64,000 bases of DNA from Streptacidiphilus rugosus AM-16. Lineage in GTDB: Bacteria; Actinomycetota; Actinomycetes; Streptomycetales; Streptomycetaceae. Shown piece by piece: positions 24,272 through 32,726 of this stretch; the first letter of the stretch is position 1, and every line of letters begins with the position of its first letter. The notes under the pieces are model-generated. The model saw only the letters and a list, made by a program, of their open reading frames with translations. It was not told the origin of the DNA and made no database searches. The position numbers and the translations under genes were made by a program. The stretch covers positions 124,001 to 188,000 of the forward strand of contig NZ_JQMJ01000003.1 of NCBI RefSeq assembly GCF_000744655.1, read 5' to 3'.

Positions 24272-24321
24272 GGCCTGAAAAGCGGAAGGTCGCCGGTTCG
24301 ACCCCGGCCCTGGCCACCTTG
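24272..24321 (+). repeat. Right attachment site: 3' half of tRNA-Phe(GAA)
   Basis: This is the second 50-bp copy of the core at 6598-6647. Upstream bases do not complete a tRNA. The sequence to its right should be the original chromosome downstream of the tRNA-Phe gene. Confidence 0.88.
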
Positions 24322-24330
24322 TTCGACCAG

Positions 24331-24368
24331 CAGAAGCCCCGAGCGGAGTAGTCCGGCCGTGGCTTTTT
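24331..24368 (+). terminator. Degenerate tRNA-Phe terminator, chromosomal copy
   Basis: The sequence resembles the hairpin at 6660-6695 (shared GCGGAGTAGTCCG and GGCTTTTTCG) but its outer arms pair imperfectly. This fits an element-carried copy and a host copy that have diverged. Confidence 0.5.
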
Positions 24369-24442
24369 CGTTTCTGCTGACGGCAACACGACGGCGGACG
24401 CGTGGGGGTGGATCGCCGGGCTCTCGATTGATCCGAGCGACG

Positions 24443-25300
24443 TCAGTGGGTGCCGAGCGCTGACAACCGGTCGGGGAGGTTGGCAGCCGTGTATTCGGCG
24501 GCCACGTTGAACCGGCAGGCGCAGCCTGGGCATTCGGCGTCGCCGAAGACGTAGGCGATCCCGTCCGCAAGCGTGTCCTGTCCGTCGCGAACCGCCGTCT
24601 CGTGCATCCATCGCCCGATGCCTTCGAGGGCCCGGGGGACCGCCGGCCGCAGGTCCCGCCGGTCCACATCCCCGAGGTTCCAGTCTCTGATCGCCGAATA
24701 ATGTCCGTAGTTCCCCACGGCGATCGTCACTTCCACGGCGCAGTTGGGGCAGCCCAGCTGGAAGAAATCATCCGTGAAGTCCCCCAGGACAGCGCTCCAG
24801 TGGTACTGCCCTCTGACCGCGAGCAGGTGCAGGAAGGTCGGAAGGTAGTCGTCCGGCCGCGCCTGCAGGTGCCGGTCCAGAAGCGGTCCGAACTCGGCGA
24901 TCACGTCAGCGCAGTCCGCCAGCAGGTCATCGCAGCCATGGGGACCCGCCACGCGGGCGATGATCGTCCCAGCAAGCCCACGAGCACGCGCACTCGTCGG
25001 CGCGAGACGCACCAGGGTTGGCAGAGCGGCGAAGCCGGCCGGGAAGACAAGATCGCCCTCCAGGCACAGCCGGTAACCGAGCTCGTCCCACGCTTCGAGG
25101 TCATCGCGGTGCTCCACCCGTGCCAGCAGCTCAGGGACGCGATCCACCTCCCCGAAGCAGTCGCGCATCCTTGCCCGGTCCACCACGCAGCCATTCAACA
25201 AGATTCGGACGGTCGCGGCCCAGGCCCGGTGCCGCAAGGGTGTGCTCCCGGGCAGCTCAACACCCGATTCGCTCTGAGGGAGACCCGGGCAGCTGCCCAC
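24443..25300 (-). CDS. Conserved hypothetical cysteine-containing protein
   Basis: The reading frame is open well upstream, but the next gene's end at 25312 and composition suggest a start near the GTG at 25300; this start is uncertain. The product (about 285 residues) reads as helical repeats (LEAWDELGYRLCLEGDLVFPAGFAALPTLVRLA, in part) with a zinc-like pair LGCPNC and later ECPGCAC. I do not recognise a characterised family. It is the first chromosomal gene after the AICE. Confidence 0.6.
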   Translation of the reverse strand: MGSCPGLPQSESGVELPGSTPLRHRAWAATVRILLNGCVVDRARMRDCFGEVDRVPELLARVEHRDDLEAWDELGYRLCLEGDLVFPAGFAALPTLVRLAPTSARARGLAGTIIARVAGPHGCDDLLADCADVIAEFGPLLDRHLQARPDDYLPTFLHLLAVRGQYHWSAVLGDFTDDFFQLGCPNCAVEVTIAVGNYGHYSAIRDWNLGDVDRRDLRPAVPRALEGIGRWMHETAVRDGQDTLADGIAYVFGDAECPGCACRFNVAAEYTAANLPDRLSALGTH

Positions 25301-25311
25301 CGGCAGACGGT

Positions 25312-25524
25312 TCAGCTTTTCCGCGGCCTTCGGAACACCAGGCTGAGCAACGTGAAGACGGCCGCACCGAACAGCAGCCCGCCCCACTGCGCTCCGACAC
25401 CGGTCGAACCCACGCGATGGGCCGCCATCCGGTACGCCACGGAGCCGAGAGCGCCGGAGATCAGGAAGATCGGCAGGCCGCGCAGCACGGACCGGCGTAG
25501 CGGGCGGGCATCGTCTGACGTCAT
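25312..25524 (-). CDS. Small membrane protein
   Basis: The 70-residue product has a basic N terminus (MTSDDARPLRRSVLRG) and two membrane helices (about 16-34 and 44-63), ending VFRRPRKS. It ends 12 bp before the next gene on the same strand. No function can be assigned. Confidence 0.55.
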   Translation of the reverse strand: MTSDDARPLRRSVLRGLPIFLISGALGSVAYRMAAHRVGSTGVGAQWGGLLFGAAVFTLLSLVFRRPRKS

Positions 25525-25619
25525 GCGAGGGATTATCCACACGTGCCCGCCGGTATTCAGTGGCCGGGCTCCGTACGGGTGTGAGAACGTGCCGGGCATG
25601 ACGATCTCGCTCTGGAGCG

Positions 25620-26051
25620 ATGCCGCGTAAGCGGCCTGCGGCGGTGCGCGCCGCGATGACTCTGCGCGTGCCAGCGGATGTGCGGCTGTCGGTGGTTGAC
25701 GGAGTGTCCGCTCGTACCGTCGCCGAGATTCAGCGTTGGGAGCGGGCGACGGGGTGTCCCGGCAAGGTCGCGACGGACCTGCGCTTCTGGAAGCGGGAGG
25801 CCGCCCGGATGTGCGGGCGCGGCTGGCGTGGGCTGCACGTCAGTGCGTACGACGCCGGCTATCTGGGCTGTCCCTGTTGTGACTACGAGTCCCCGGAGGG
25901 GCGCGCCGGCCTGGAGCGGGTGATGCGGGCGCTGTCCCGGCGTGGGCGCAGGGAGCTGGCCGCCGTCGTGGGCGCCGTCGACGCGCGGGTGCTGGCCCGG
26001 ACTTACGGCGAGGAACCCACCCAGCCCGGCTGGTGGGACCGTCGCATGTGA
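25620..26051 (+). CDS. Hypothetical basic protein
   Basis: The 143-residue product is Arg-rich with one CPCC motif (AGYLGCPCCDYESPEGRAGLE) and a helical C terminus. It may start at 25620 or at the ATG 12 codons later. No domain is recognisable and no neighbour explains it. Confidence 0.5.
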   Translation: MPRKRPAAVRAAMTLRVPADVRLSVVDGVSARTVAEIQRWERATGCPGKVATDLRFWKREAARMCGRGWRGLHVSAYDAGYLGCPCCDYESPEGRAGLERVMRALSRRGRRELAAVVGAVDARVLARTYGEEPTQPGWWDRRM

Positions 26052-26075
26052 CCACGGGGCCTCGCGAACCGGGCG

Positions 26076-26600
26076 TCAGGGCTGACGCGCGGGGGCCCAG
26101 CGGGCGAAGTGGTCGAGGAAGTCGGGGAACTCGGCCCGGGCCGCCGTCTGGGCCTCCGTCCAGGTCCGGCGCCCGGTCGGCGCGAAGCGCCGGGCGACGC
26201 GGACGAGGTCGTGGTTGCTGTCGGTCTCCAGCGAGGCGTCGATCCCGTCCGGGCTGAGGACGTCGGCGATGCCCCAGAGGAAGCCGGCCAGATCGGAAGC
26301 CAGCAACTCGGGCATCGACCAGGGGCCGAGGGCGACGACCGGCTGTTCCTCGATGCGGACACCGGGGCGGGCGAGCCAGAAGGTCACGCATTCCTCTTCT
26401 TCCTCTCCCGTCAGGGCGAAGGCGAGGAAGTCCTGGGCCGCGATGCCGGCGCGGGGCCGGAGCTCGGCGAACCAGGCGTCCATCCATGCCGTCGGCAGGA
26501 AGTCGGGGAGAAACCGCAGGCCCACGCCGTCGGCTTCGATCGGGATGTCCGCCAGGGCTCGCAGAGCCTCGGGCAGCGAAGGAATCTGTGGCTGCGTCAC
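26076..26600 (-). CDS. Hypothetical acidic protein, possibly SUKH/SMI1-like
   Basis: I start this 174-residue protein at the GTG at 26600 (MTQPQIPSLPEALRALADIP); the upstream in-frame extension is unconvincing. It is acidic, with LPDFLPTAWMDAWFAELRPRAGIAAQDFLAFA, in part, and a hydrophobic VVALGPWSMPELLASDLAGFLWGI. The pattern recalls SMI1/KNR4 (SUKH) immunity-type proteins, but no signature residue makes this firm. It is divergent from the secreted propeller gene. Confidence 0.5.
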   Translation of the reverse strand: MTQPQIPSLPEALRALADIPIEADGVGLRFLPDFLPTAWMDAWFAELRPRAGIAAQDFLAFALTGEEEEECVTFWLARPGVRIEEQPVVALGPWSMPELLASDLAGFLWGIADVLSPDGIDASLETDSNHDLVRVARRFAPTGRRTWTEAQTAARAEFPDFLDHFARWAPARQP

Positions 26601-26760
26601 CCGCAGGAGGGTACGCCTCCGCTTCGGGCGCTGTTGCGAGGCGGTGACATCAGCCCCATAGATCCACGATCTTCCGTTGACAGGCTTCTCGTATCGCACC
26701 GAGCGGCACTCCAGCGGCTCCGGCACTCGCGACCACCACCGACCAGGAAGAGGCTTTGCC

Positions 26761-27687
26761 ATGTCCGTCCGTCACCGCCGCACTGCCGCCGCCGTCGTGA
26801 TCGCCGCCGCTGCCGTGGCCGGAGCCTTCGCTCCCGCGATCGCCAACGCCGCCCCGCAGGCCACCTTCCTGAACGGCACCGCGGGCAACCACCTGACCAT
26901 CAGCAACGGCACGCCGTGGGTGGTCATGAACGGCACCCGCGTGAACTTCGGCACCGATGTCCGGGACCTCGCCTGGAACCCGAGCGGGACCAAGGCTGCG
27001 TTCGTCGACAGCCAGGGCAATCTCGACGTCGCCAACCCGAACGGCACCGGCCGCGTCGTGGTCGCCAAGAACCCCGGCGGGCAGACCTGGTCCCACCCGA
27101 CCTGGCAGGTGGCCAAGGCCTACCAGGGCGACGAGGTCCCGGCCAAGGACAACCTGATCTTCGTCGCCTCCAAGGCCGGCGTCACCCGCCTGGAGACGGT
27201 CCCCGCGACGGCCCGCAACGGCAAGCCCGCCCAGCTGTCGCTGAACGCCTACTTCGGCGAGGGCAGCACCCCGCTGCCGACCACGGCCAACAACTGGCCC
27301 AACTCGGGCGGCGACGTGGGCACCATCGTGTACGACAACGCGAAGACCGGCGAGGTCTACATCCGCGACGACTACCTGCGTCAGCAGGGCGGCTCCTTCG
27401 TCAAGGGCTCCGAGCCGGCACTCTCCCCGAGCGGTGAGGAGATCGTCTTCGTCCGGTCCGTCGCCGGGCACGACCACATCTTCGAGACGAGCCTCACGGA
27501 CTCGAAGCACGTGGCCCACGACCTCACGCCGCACGCCACGACCAACTACACCGAGCCGACCTTCTCCCCCGACGGCCGCACCATCGCCTTCCGCACCCCG
27601 ACCGGGATCGACACCATCGGTGACAACGGACGCGGCGCGCCGGTCCAGGTCTCCAGCTACACCGGGCTTGCCGCCTACCGCGGCTGA
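26761..27687 (+). CDS. Secreted TolB-like beta-propeller protein
   Basis: The protein has 308 residues, with a ribosome binding site AGGAAGAGG before the ATG at 26761. A Sec signal peptide covers residues 1 to about 32, with cleavage after the ANA motif. The mature part contains WD40-like/PD40 repeats (WNPSGTKAAFVD, ALSPSGEEIVFVRS, TFSPDGRTIAFRTPTG), the TolB propeller pattern. It would act outside the cell; ligand unknown. A strong hairpin follows it. Confidence 0.82.
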   Translation: MSVRHRRTAAAVVIAAAAVAGAFAPAIANAAPQATFLNGTAGNHLTISNGTPWVVMNGTRVNFGTDVRDLAWNPSGTKAAFVDSQGNLDVANPNGTGRVVVAKNPGGQTWSHPTWQVAKAYQGDEVPAKDNLIFVASKAGVTRLETVPATARNGKPAQLSLNAYFGEGSTPLPTTANNWPNSGGDVGTIVYDNAKTGEVYIRDDYLRQQGGSFVKGSEPALSPSGEEIVFVRSVAGHDHIFETSLTDSKHVAHDLTPHATTNYTEPTFSPDGRTIAFRTPTGIDTIGDNGRGAPVQVSSYTGLAAYRG

Positions 27688-27720
27688 CACTCCAACACTT
27701 CCGCCGCACGCCCACGACGC

Positions 27721-27760
27721 CCGAGGGCCCGGAACCGCCGTACCGGTTCCGGGCCCTCGG
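27721..27760 (+). terminator. Strong bidirectional hairpin
   Basis: Perfect 16-bp arms (27721-27736 and 27745-27760, CCGAGGGCCCGGAACC and its complement) enclose an 8-base loop between two convergent genes. Confidence 0.85.
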
Positions 27761-27812
27761 CCTCGTCCTGTCCCACCCCGCGCCCCCGTCGCCGACCGGC
27801 GGTCATCGGCGG

Positions 27813-28214
27813 TCACCGGGCCCGCAGCGCGAGCCGGGCGCACAGCCCCGCGATCGGCAGTTCGAGCAGCAGCGCCAGGAACCAGGCCTGGGTGAGCTCC
27901 GCACCATGGGAGGTCATCACGTCGAACCAGGCGTCCATCAGCAGCAGCGCCGCCGTCGCGCTCGCGGTCAGTGCGGCGCGGCCGTCGCCGCGGCGGAGCA
28001 GCAGGCCGGTGGAGATCAGACCGGCCGCCTCCAGGACGTCCAGCCCGACCCAGGGCCACTCCCCCGACGCGGCCAGCACGCCCATCCACGGGACCAGGGC
28101 GACCCCCATCAGCACCAGCAGCGTGGGCAGCGAAGGCAGCTTGGGCAGGGCGGGAAGCGCCGCCGTCCGCGCCGAGAAACCCGCACCGTCGTGTATCGCG
28201 ACCGAGCTCGCCAT
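27813..28214 (-). CDS. Four-helix membrane protein
   Basis: The 133-residue product has about four membrane helices (TLLVLMGVALVPWMGVLA, VGLDVLEAAGLISTGLLL, AALTASATAALLLMDAWF, WFLALLLELPIAGLCARL). The N-terminal 30 residues are cytoplasmic or disordered. No conserved catalytic residues are visible; function unknown. Confidence 0.7.
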   Translation of the reverse strand: MASSVAIHDGAGFSARTAALPALPKLPSLPTLLVLMGVALVPWMGVLAASGEWPWVGLDVLEAAGLISTGLLLRRGDGRAALTASATAALLLMDAWFDVMTSHGAELTQAWFLALLLELPIAGLCARLALRAR

Positions 28215-28377
28215 GACTCCCCCACCAGAGCTTTCACACCGTCAACCCGCTTGTCGGGCACAGTGATCAGCCTGCTCTGACGGAGGCGCGAAGTCGGTGG
28301 CTCCTACCGCCGAATCGTGGGTGGTGCCAGGTACACCCCACTGCGGGAGCGAGCTCCAGCCGGGGGTGGTCCGGGCC

Positions 28378-28923
28378 TCAGTCGAGGCGTGCCAACAGAG
28401 CCGGACGCAGGCCCTCGGCGTCGACTCCGAGGGCGGCGAGGACGTCGACGGCCGCCGGTTCCGACTCGCTGGGACCGACCGCGAGCAGGGCGAGCAGCAT
28501 GTGTTCGGTGCCGAAGCGCTCATGACCGAGGGCCTTCGCCTCGCGCAGAGTCTGCGTCAGCGCCTCCTTGGCGTGGGCGGTGTAGGCGGGACGCGGGAAC
28601 TGGAACGCGCCGGCGCCGAAGCTGTCGTCCGCGCGCCGCTGGATCTCGGCGACGTCGATGCCGAGGGAGGCGAGCGCATCCCTCGCCTGCTGACCGCCGC
28701 CGGCCGCGATGCCGGCCTCGTCGAGCAGCCGGACCGTCGCCGCGCGGGCGCGGTCGAGCTCGACGCCGCTTTCGGCCAGCAGCGTGCCTGCGGTGGCCTC
28801 GGGCACGGCGATGAGGCCGAGCAGCAGGTGCTCGGTGCCCATGAAGTCGTAGCCGGCCGCGACCGCCTCGTCCTGGGCCGCGACGATGGACCGCTTGGCC
28901 CGGTCGGTGAAGTACTCGAACAC
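28378..28923 (-). CDS. Clp N-terminal domain protein (ClpC-N-like, no ATPase)
   Basis: The 181-residue protein has two Clp-N repeats: YDFMGTEHLLLGLIAVPEATA at residues 25-45 (given to 20 residues plus the next) and RFGTEHMLLALLAVGPSE in the second. It lacks the AAA+ modules of ClpC, so it may be an adaptor or decoy that binds Clp substrates or antibiotics such as cyclomarin-type ligands. It follows the HTH gene with a 1-bp gap, clearly an operon, and starts at GTG. Confidence 0.85.
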   Translation of the reverse strand: MFEYFTDRAKRSIVAAQDEAVAAGYDFMGTEHLLLGLIAVPEATAGTLLAESGVELDRARAATVRLLDEAGIAAGGGQQARDALASLGIDVAEIQRRADDSFGAGAFQFPRPAYTAHAKEALTQTLREAKALGHERFGTEHMLLALLAVGPSESEPAAVDVLAALGVDAEGLRPALLARLD

Positions 28924-28924
28924 G

Positions 28925-29176
28925 TCAGTTCTCCTTGCCCGTCGCCTTGCGCCTGCTTGCGTGCTTCTCGTGCACCGACTGTCGGCTGACCTGCAACGCG
29001 GTCGCGATGCTCTGCCAGGTCCAGCCCTGCTCCCGCGCGTTGTCCACGTGCAGGCGTTCCAGCTCCTCCAGCAGTCGGCGCAGCGCGACGACGGCGCTGA
29101 GCCCGACGGCCGGATCCTTGCCCGTGACCTGGCCGATGAGATCGGCGGCCGGACGCTCCTGCTCCGAAGGCTCCAT
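28925..29176 (-). CDS. Helix-turn-helix protein paired with the Clp-N gene
   Basis: I start this 83-residue protein at the ATG at 29176 (MEPSEQERPAADLIGQVTG). The C-terminal half is a helix-turn-helix (NAREQGWTWQSIATALQVSRQSVHEKH, in part) of the type found with Clp-N proteins in actinomycetes. A 10-bp perfect inverted repeat starts one base upstream of its start codon, so autoregulation is likely. Confidence 0.82.
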   Translation of the reverse strand: MEPSEQERPAADLIGQVTGKDPAVGLSAVVALRRLLEELERLHVDNAREQGWTWQSIATALQVSRQSVHEKHASRRKATGKEN

Positions 29177-29200
29177 GTCTGTCAGGGTAACCTGACAGAC
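29177..29200 (-). promoter_or_regulatory. Palindromic operator of the HTH/Clp-N operon
   Basis: Arms GTCTGTCAGG and CCTGACAGAC, perfectly complementary, are separated by GTAA and touch the start codon of the HTH gene. The core TGTCAGG-N4-CCTGACA looks like a dimer-binding repressor site. Confidence 0.65.
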
Positions 29201-29314
29201 ATGGCAGCTGTCAAGGAATCCTGACACGAAGGATGCGCCGACGCCCTCCGGACGGACGAGTCAGGTGAAGTCGGGCGGAGTCAGACGGAGGGCCCGCGGA
29301 AAGCCCGCGGAAGG

Positions 29315-30405
29315 TCAGCCGAGTCGGCCGGAGAGCCAGAGGAGCGCGTCGGGGAGCATGGTGCGCCAGACGTCGGTGGTGTGGCCGCCACGGGCCACGG
29401 TGAGCAGTTGGTTGGGCCGGGCGTGTGGAGCACGGAGAGCAGGGCCTTCGCCGCCGGGACGGTGCCGGGGTCCTGGGCGCTGCCGGCCATCAGCAGGGCG
29501 ATGTCGGGCTGCTTCTTCTCGTGCCGCAGCAGCTCGTAGGGGTTGTTCGCGCGTGCCAGCACCGGATCCCTGAGCACCAGCGGCGCCTCGGGGGCGTTGT
29601 AGCCGGAGAGGCTCACCGCCGCATGGAAGACGCCGGGGTGCTGGACGGCGAGGTTGACCGCGCAGTACGCCCCGGCCGAGTAGCCCATCAGCGCCCAGTT
29701 GTGCGGGCCGCGCGCGGTACGGAAGTTGGCGGCGATCAGCCGGGGCACGTCCTGGCTGAGCCAGGTCGCGGTCCTGGCCGCGCCCGGCACGTCCGCGCAG
29801 CCAGGGTCGACGCCGCCGGGCAGCACGTTGAGCTTCGCCGCGACCAGGATCATCGGCTTGACCTTGCCGGCGGCCACGAGCGGCGCCATCGCGTCCTGGA
29901 TCTTCATGGAGCCGAACCAGGCCTGCGGCGTTCCCGGCGTCCCCGGCAGCAACTCGACGACGGGGAAGTCGGTGTGCGCGTAGGCCGGGTCGTCGTACTG
30001 CGGCGGGAGCCAGACGTAGAGGCTGCCCACGACACCCGACGCCGCGCCCCGGGCGGAGGTCTGCAGCACGCCCGGCAGATAGGTGCGGAAGCGCAGCTTC
30101 TCGGCGCCGTGCCCGTCGGAGACGCCGGACACGCCGCCGCCGACGTTGGTGGCGGTCGCGGACTGGTCCGCGTCGCCGCCGAACAGGTCCTCCCAGTTGT
30201 CGTAGAAGGGCCCCATGGAGTTGTTCACGTAGACCAGGACCACGACCACGGCGGCGATCTGGCTGAACATCGTCGCGCCCAGCCGTCCGGCGTAGCGGAC
30301 CGGGCGCGGTCCGGGTATCCGGTTCCAGACGAAGGCCAGCAGGGCCATCGTCGCCACCAGCACCAGAAGGGTGACGGCGAAGAACGGCGTCCCGGTCAGA
30401 CTCAT
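29315..30405 (-). pseudogene. Membrane-anchored esterase (esterase D/mycolyltransferase-like) with a C-terminal frameshift
   Basis: Two N-terminal membrane helices are followed by an alpha/beta hydrolase domain with the nucleophile elbow GYSAGAYCAVNLA. The reading frame that starts at 30405 degenerates after LLSVLHTP into a Pro/Ser-rich nonsense tail ending at 29281. The expected ending, RPNQLLTVARGGHTTDVWR ... LLWLSGRLG with the catalytic His, is in another frame and stops at 29315. A single-base change near 29415-29425 explains this. It is either a recent mutation that removes the catalytic His or a sequencing error. Confidence 0.8.
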
Positions 30406-30558
30406 GTGGGCCCTCTAGCTCGTGCGCGTGCTCGCGTGGCGGCATGTCCACGCCGCGCGCAGCGTATCTGGGAGAACCCTGGGAACCGGGGACCGCACGG
30501 CAAACTCTTGCCGAACCCTCACTGGACCACTCGGGGGCTCTGACCAGGCCGTCGTCGG

Positions 30559-31428
30559 TCAGAAACGGCAGCCGTGCGCCCGCAGGTAGGTGAGCGGGTC
30601 GATCACCGCTCCGTACGCGTTGCGAGTGCGGATCTCGAAGTGCAGATGGGGTCCACGGGTGTGCCCGCTGTCTCCCGAGAGACCGATCGGCTGACCCGCC
30701 ACCACCCGCTGACCGGCCTTCACGTCCAGCCGGGACATGTGGGCGTAGAGCGCGAAATGCCCGTCGGGCAGCCGCAGCACCACCCGGTTCCCGTACGCGC
30801 CGCCCCATCCGGCGACCTCGACGGTGGAGGCCGCGACGGCGAGCAGCGGCGTGCCGGTGAGGACCGCGAAGTCGACGCCCGTGTGATAACCGGCGGCGTA
30901 CTCGGTGTCGGGCACTCCGAAGACCTGGCTGATCCGTGCCCCCGGCGCCGGACTGAACCAGTCGGGCGCGGCGTCGGGTGCCGGGACCGGCCAGGCGGGC
31001 ACGGGCGGCTGGTCGTCCAACGGCCCCTCGGTGAAGCGGGGTCGGCCCCAGCCGCCCCCGAGGGCCTCGGCGCGCAGCACCGCGTCCTGGGCGAGTGCCG
31101 CGGTGGCCCGGCCGGACGGGGCGGCCGCGCGGGACGCCGTCGATGTGGCGGATCCGAGCGGGATCCGCGACGCCGCCTGTGCGAGCCGCTCCGCGCCGGG
31201 CGCCAGGGCGGCGGGCAGCAGGGCGCCGATCCCGACCGTCAGCGCCGCCCGCCACCCACTGCGCGCGAACCCGACCGCATGCGGCGGGCGCGCCGTCCCG
31301 GCCGGTTCGGTCAGGCCGGGCGGGCCGACCGGGCCGACCGGGCCGACCGGGCCGACCGGGCCGACCGGGCCCGGGAGGTTCCGCTGCGAACCCGTGGGCT
31401 GCGGGCGGGTGAGGAGAGGCACAGCCAA
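30559..31428 (-). CDS. Secreted or membrane-anchored M23 metallopeptidase
   Basis: The protein has 289 residues. The LytM/M23 domain near the C terminus has AGYHTGVDFAVLTGTP (HxxxD), YAHMSRLDV and GPHLHFEIRT (HxH), all zinc ligands. It would cut peptidoglycan cross-bridges. A hydrophobic stretch lies at about residues 58-80 (RAALTVGIGALLPAALAPGA). Before it is a GPV tripeptide repeat encoded by a 9-bp tandem repeat, so the first 50 residues vary in register and may be a linker in the cytoplasm. Confidence 0.88.
   Translation of the reverse strand: MAVPLLTRPQPTGSQRNLPGPVGPVGPVGPVGPVGPPGLTEPAGTARPPHAVGFARSGWRAALTVGIGALLPAALAPGAERLAQAASRIPLGSATSTASRAAAPSGRATAALAQDAVLRAEALGGGWGRPRFTEGPLDDQPPVPAWPVPAPDAAPDWFSPAPGARISQVFGVPDTEYAAGYHTGVDFAVLTGTPLLAVAASTVEVAGWGGAYGNRVVLRLPDGHFALYAHMSRLDVKAGQRVVAGQPIGLSGDSGHTRGPHLHFEIRTRNAYGAVIDPLTYLRAHGCRF
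31322..31366 (+). repeat. Five perfect 9-bp tandem repeats inside the M23 gene
   Basis: GGGCCGACC is repeated five times without error and encodes (GPV)n on the minus strand. Copy number changes would stay in frame. Confidence 0.85.
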
Positions 31429-31550
31429 CGTCTACCGGGCCCGGACCGACGCGACCAAAGTCCCCGTCAGCCGTTCGGACCAGCGATCGACGCGACCGGT
31501 TTCGGCGGGTTGGCCACGCACCCGCCGCCCCGCGGGTCAGACTGCGGGGT

Positions 31551-32312
31551 GTGAGCAGCGACGATCGGTCCAGCCCGCCCCCCGACCCGCCGTCGGGCGG
31601 GCCCGACGGCGGTCACCCGGACGAGCCGCACCACGGCCCCGGGCTCGGCAGCCGCCTCAACTGGTTGCGTGCCGGGGTGCTGGGGGCCAACGACGGGGTG
31701 GTCTCGACGGCCGGACTGGTCGTGGGCGTGGCCGGGGCTGCGGGCTCCTCCAGCGAGCTGCTGACGGCCGGACTCGCGGGTCTGCTCGCCGGCTCGATGT
31801 CGATGGCGGCCGGGGAGTACGTCTCGGTGAGCACGCAGCGCGACTCCGAGCGGGCCGCCCTGGACCAGGAGCGCCGGGAGTTGGACCGGACCCCGGCGGC
31901 CGAGCTGGAGGAGCTGACGGGCCTCTACGTGGCCAAGGGGCTCTCCGAGGAGCTGGCCCGCCAGGTCGCCGTCGAGCTCACCGCTCACGACGCGCTGGCC
32001 GCGCACGCCGAGACCGAGCTGGGCATCGACCCGAACGAGCTCACCAATCCCTGGCACGCCGCCTGGGCCAGCTTCATCGCCTTCACCGTCGGCGCGCTGC
32101 TGCCGCTGCTGGCGATCGTGCTCCCGCCGGCGTCGGTGCGGGTGCCGGTCACCGTGGCCGCGGTGATCGCGGCGCTGGTGGTCTGCGGCTGGATCAGCGC
32201 CACGCTCGGCGGGGCCAGGATCGCCCCCGCGGTGGTGCGCAACGTGGCGGGCGGTGCGCTGGCCATGGCGATCACCTACGTGGCCGGACTGCTGCTCAAC
32301 GCCTCCACCTGA
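31551..32312 (+). CDS. VIT1/CCC1-family transporter
   Basis: The 253-residue protein starts at GTG. After a Pro/Asp/His-rich N terminus it shows the family signature NWLRAGVLGANDGVVSTAGLVVGVAGA, in part, then AGSMSMAAGEYVSVSTQRDSE. A long cytoplasmic helical domain and three more membrane helices follow. The family moves Fe2+ or Mn2+ across membranes. The N-terminal His/Asp run might bind metal. Confidence 0.92.
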   Translation: MSSDDRSSPPPDPPSGGPDGGHPDEPHHGPGLGSRLNWLRAGVLGANDGVVSTAGLVVGVAGAAGSSSELLTAGLAGLLAGSMSMAAGEYVSVSTQRDSERAALDQERRELDRTPAAELEELTGLYVAKGLSEELARQVAVELTAHDALAAHAETELGIDPNELTNPWHAAWASFIAFTVGALLPLLAIVLPPASVRVPVTVAAVIAALVVCGWISATLGGARIAPAVVRNVAGGALAMAITYVAGLLLNAST

Positions 32313-32376
32313 GTCGGGGCCCGGGACGCTGATTCGACCGGGGTGGGCGGGATGCAGTACAGTCACACTTGTTCCT

Positions 32377-32450
32377 GGCTCCGTGGAGCAGTTGGTTAGC
32401 TCGCCACCCTGTCAAGGTGGAGGTCGCGGGTTCAAGTCCCGTCGGAGTCG
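32377..32450 (+). tRNA. tRNA-Asp (GTC)
   Basis: All four stems pair: acceptor GGCTCCG/CGGAGTC, D arm, anticodon stem CCACC/GGTGG with loop CTGTCAA (anticodon GTC), and T arm CGGG TTCAAGT CCCG. No CCA is encoded. A hairpin terminator follows seven bases later. Confidence 0.96.
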
Positions 32451-32456
32451 CAGTAA

Positions 32457-32492
32457 AGATCAGCCCGGATCCATTCGGATCCGGGCTGATCT
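32457..32492 (+). terminator. Terminator of tRNA-Asp
   Basis: Perfect 16-bp arms (32457-32472 and 32477-32492) around an ATTC loop. Confidence 0.85.
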
Positions 32493-32620
32493 GTTGTCCG
32501 GGTCGTTTTCTGTGACGGTCGGGCACGCCTGGAACACCTGGAAGGGGTGTGACAGGCATCACGCCACTCATCCTGACGACTGCTCACGTTCGGCCCGTCA
32601 CGAGGGCCACCCATTTTATA

Positions 32621-32634
32621 TGTGCAATTGCACA
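32621..32634. promoter_or_regulatory. 14-bp perfect palindrome
   Basis: TGTGCAATTGCACA is a perfect palindrome in a short AT-rich stretch between the tRNA-Asp terminator and the bldC terminator. It looks like a dimer-binding site but no gene starts nearby; role unknown. Confidence 0.4.
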
Positions 32635-32654
32635 GTGGGAACAGCTAATTCCGG

Positions 32655-32701
32655 ACACAAAAAAGCGGCTGCACCGGACCCGGCGGAGTCCGGTGCAGCC
32701 G
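32655..32701 (-). terminator. Rho-independent terminator of bldC
   Basis: Arms CGGCTGCACCGGA (32666-32678) and TCCGGTGCAGCCG (32689-32701). On the minus strand the stem is followed by a run of six T. Confidence 0.9.
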
Positions 32702-32726
32702 AAAAGCGTCTACTCGATCAGCCCTT

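Larger units (their letters stand above)
6598..24321. mobile_element. Actinomycete integrative and conjugative element (AICE) in tRNA-Phe
   Basis: This 17.7-kb element is bounded by 50-bp perfect direct repeats. It has the full AICE gene set: tyrosine integrase and excisionase next to the left repeat, RepA-like ATPase plus primase-polymerase for replication, SSB, an FtsK-type translocase for double-stranded DNA transfer, Spd-type spreading proteins, WhiB and a korSA-like GntR regulator. The cargo is a diguanylate cyclase, a PAPS-reductase-like protein and a DUF262-HEPN pair. No essential gene looks broken, so it may still be mobile. Circularisation would give an attP with arm pairs on both sides of the core. 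Confidence 0.92.

Noticed and set aside
24200-24317. Complete tRNA-Phe gene at the right att site
   Set aside because: The 5' half is also missing here; only the 50-bp core is tRNA-like.
31322-31366. CRISPR-like or regulatory repeat
   Set aside because: It is a 9-bp head-to-tail repeat inside a coding sequence and encodes a GPV linker.
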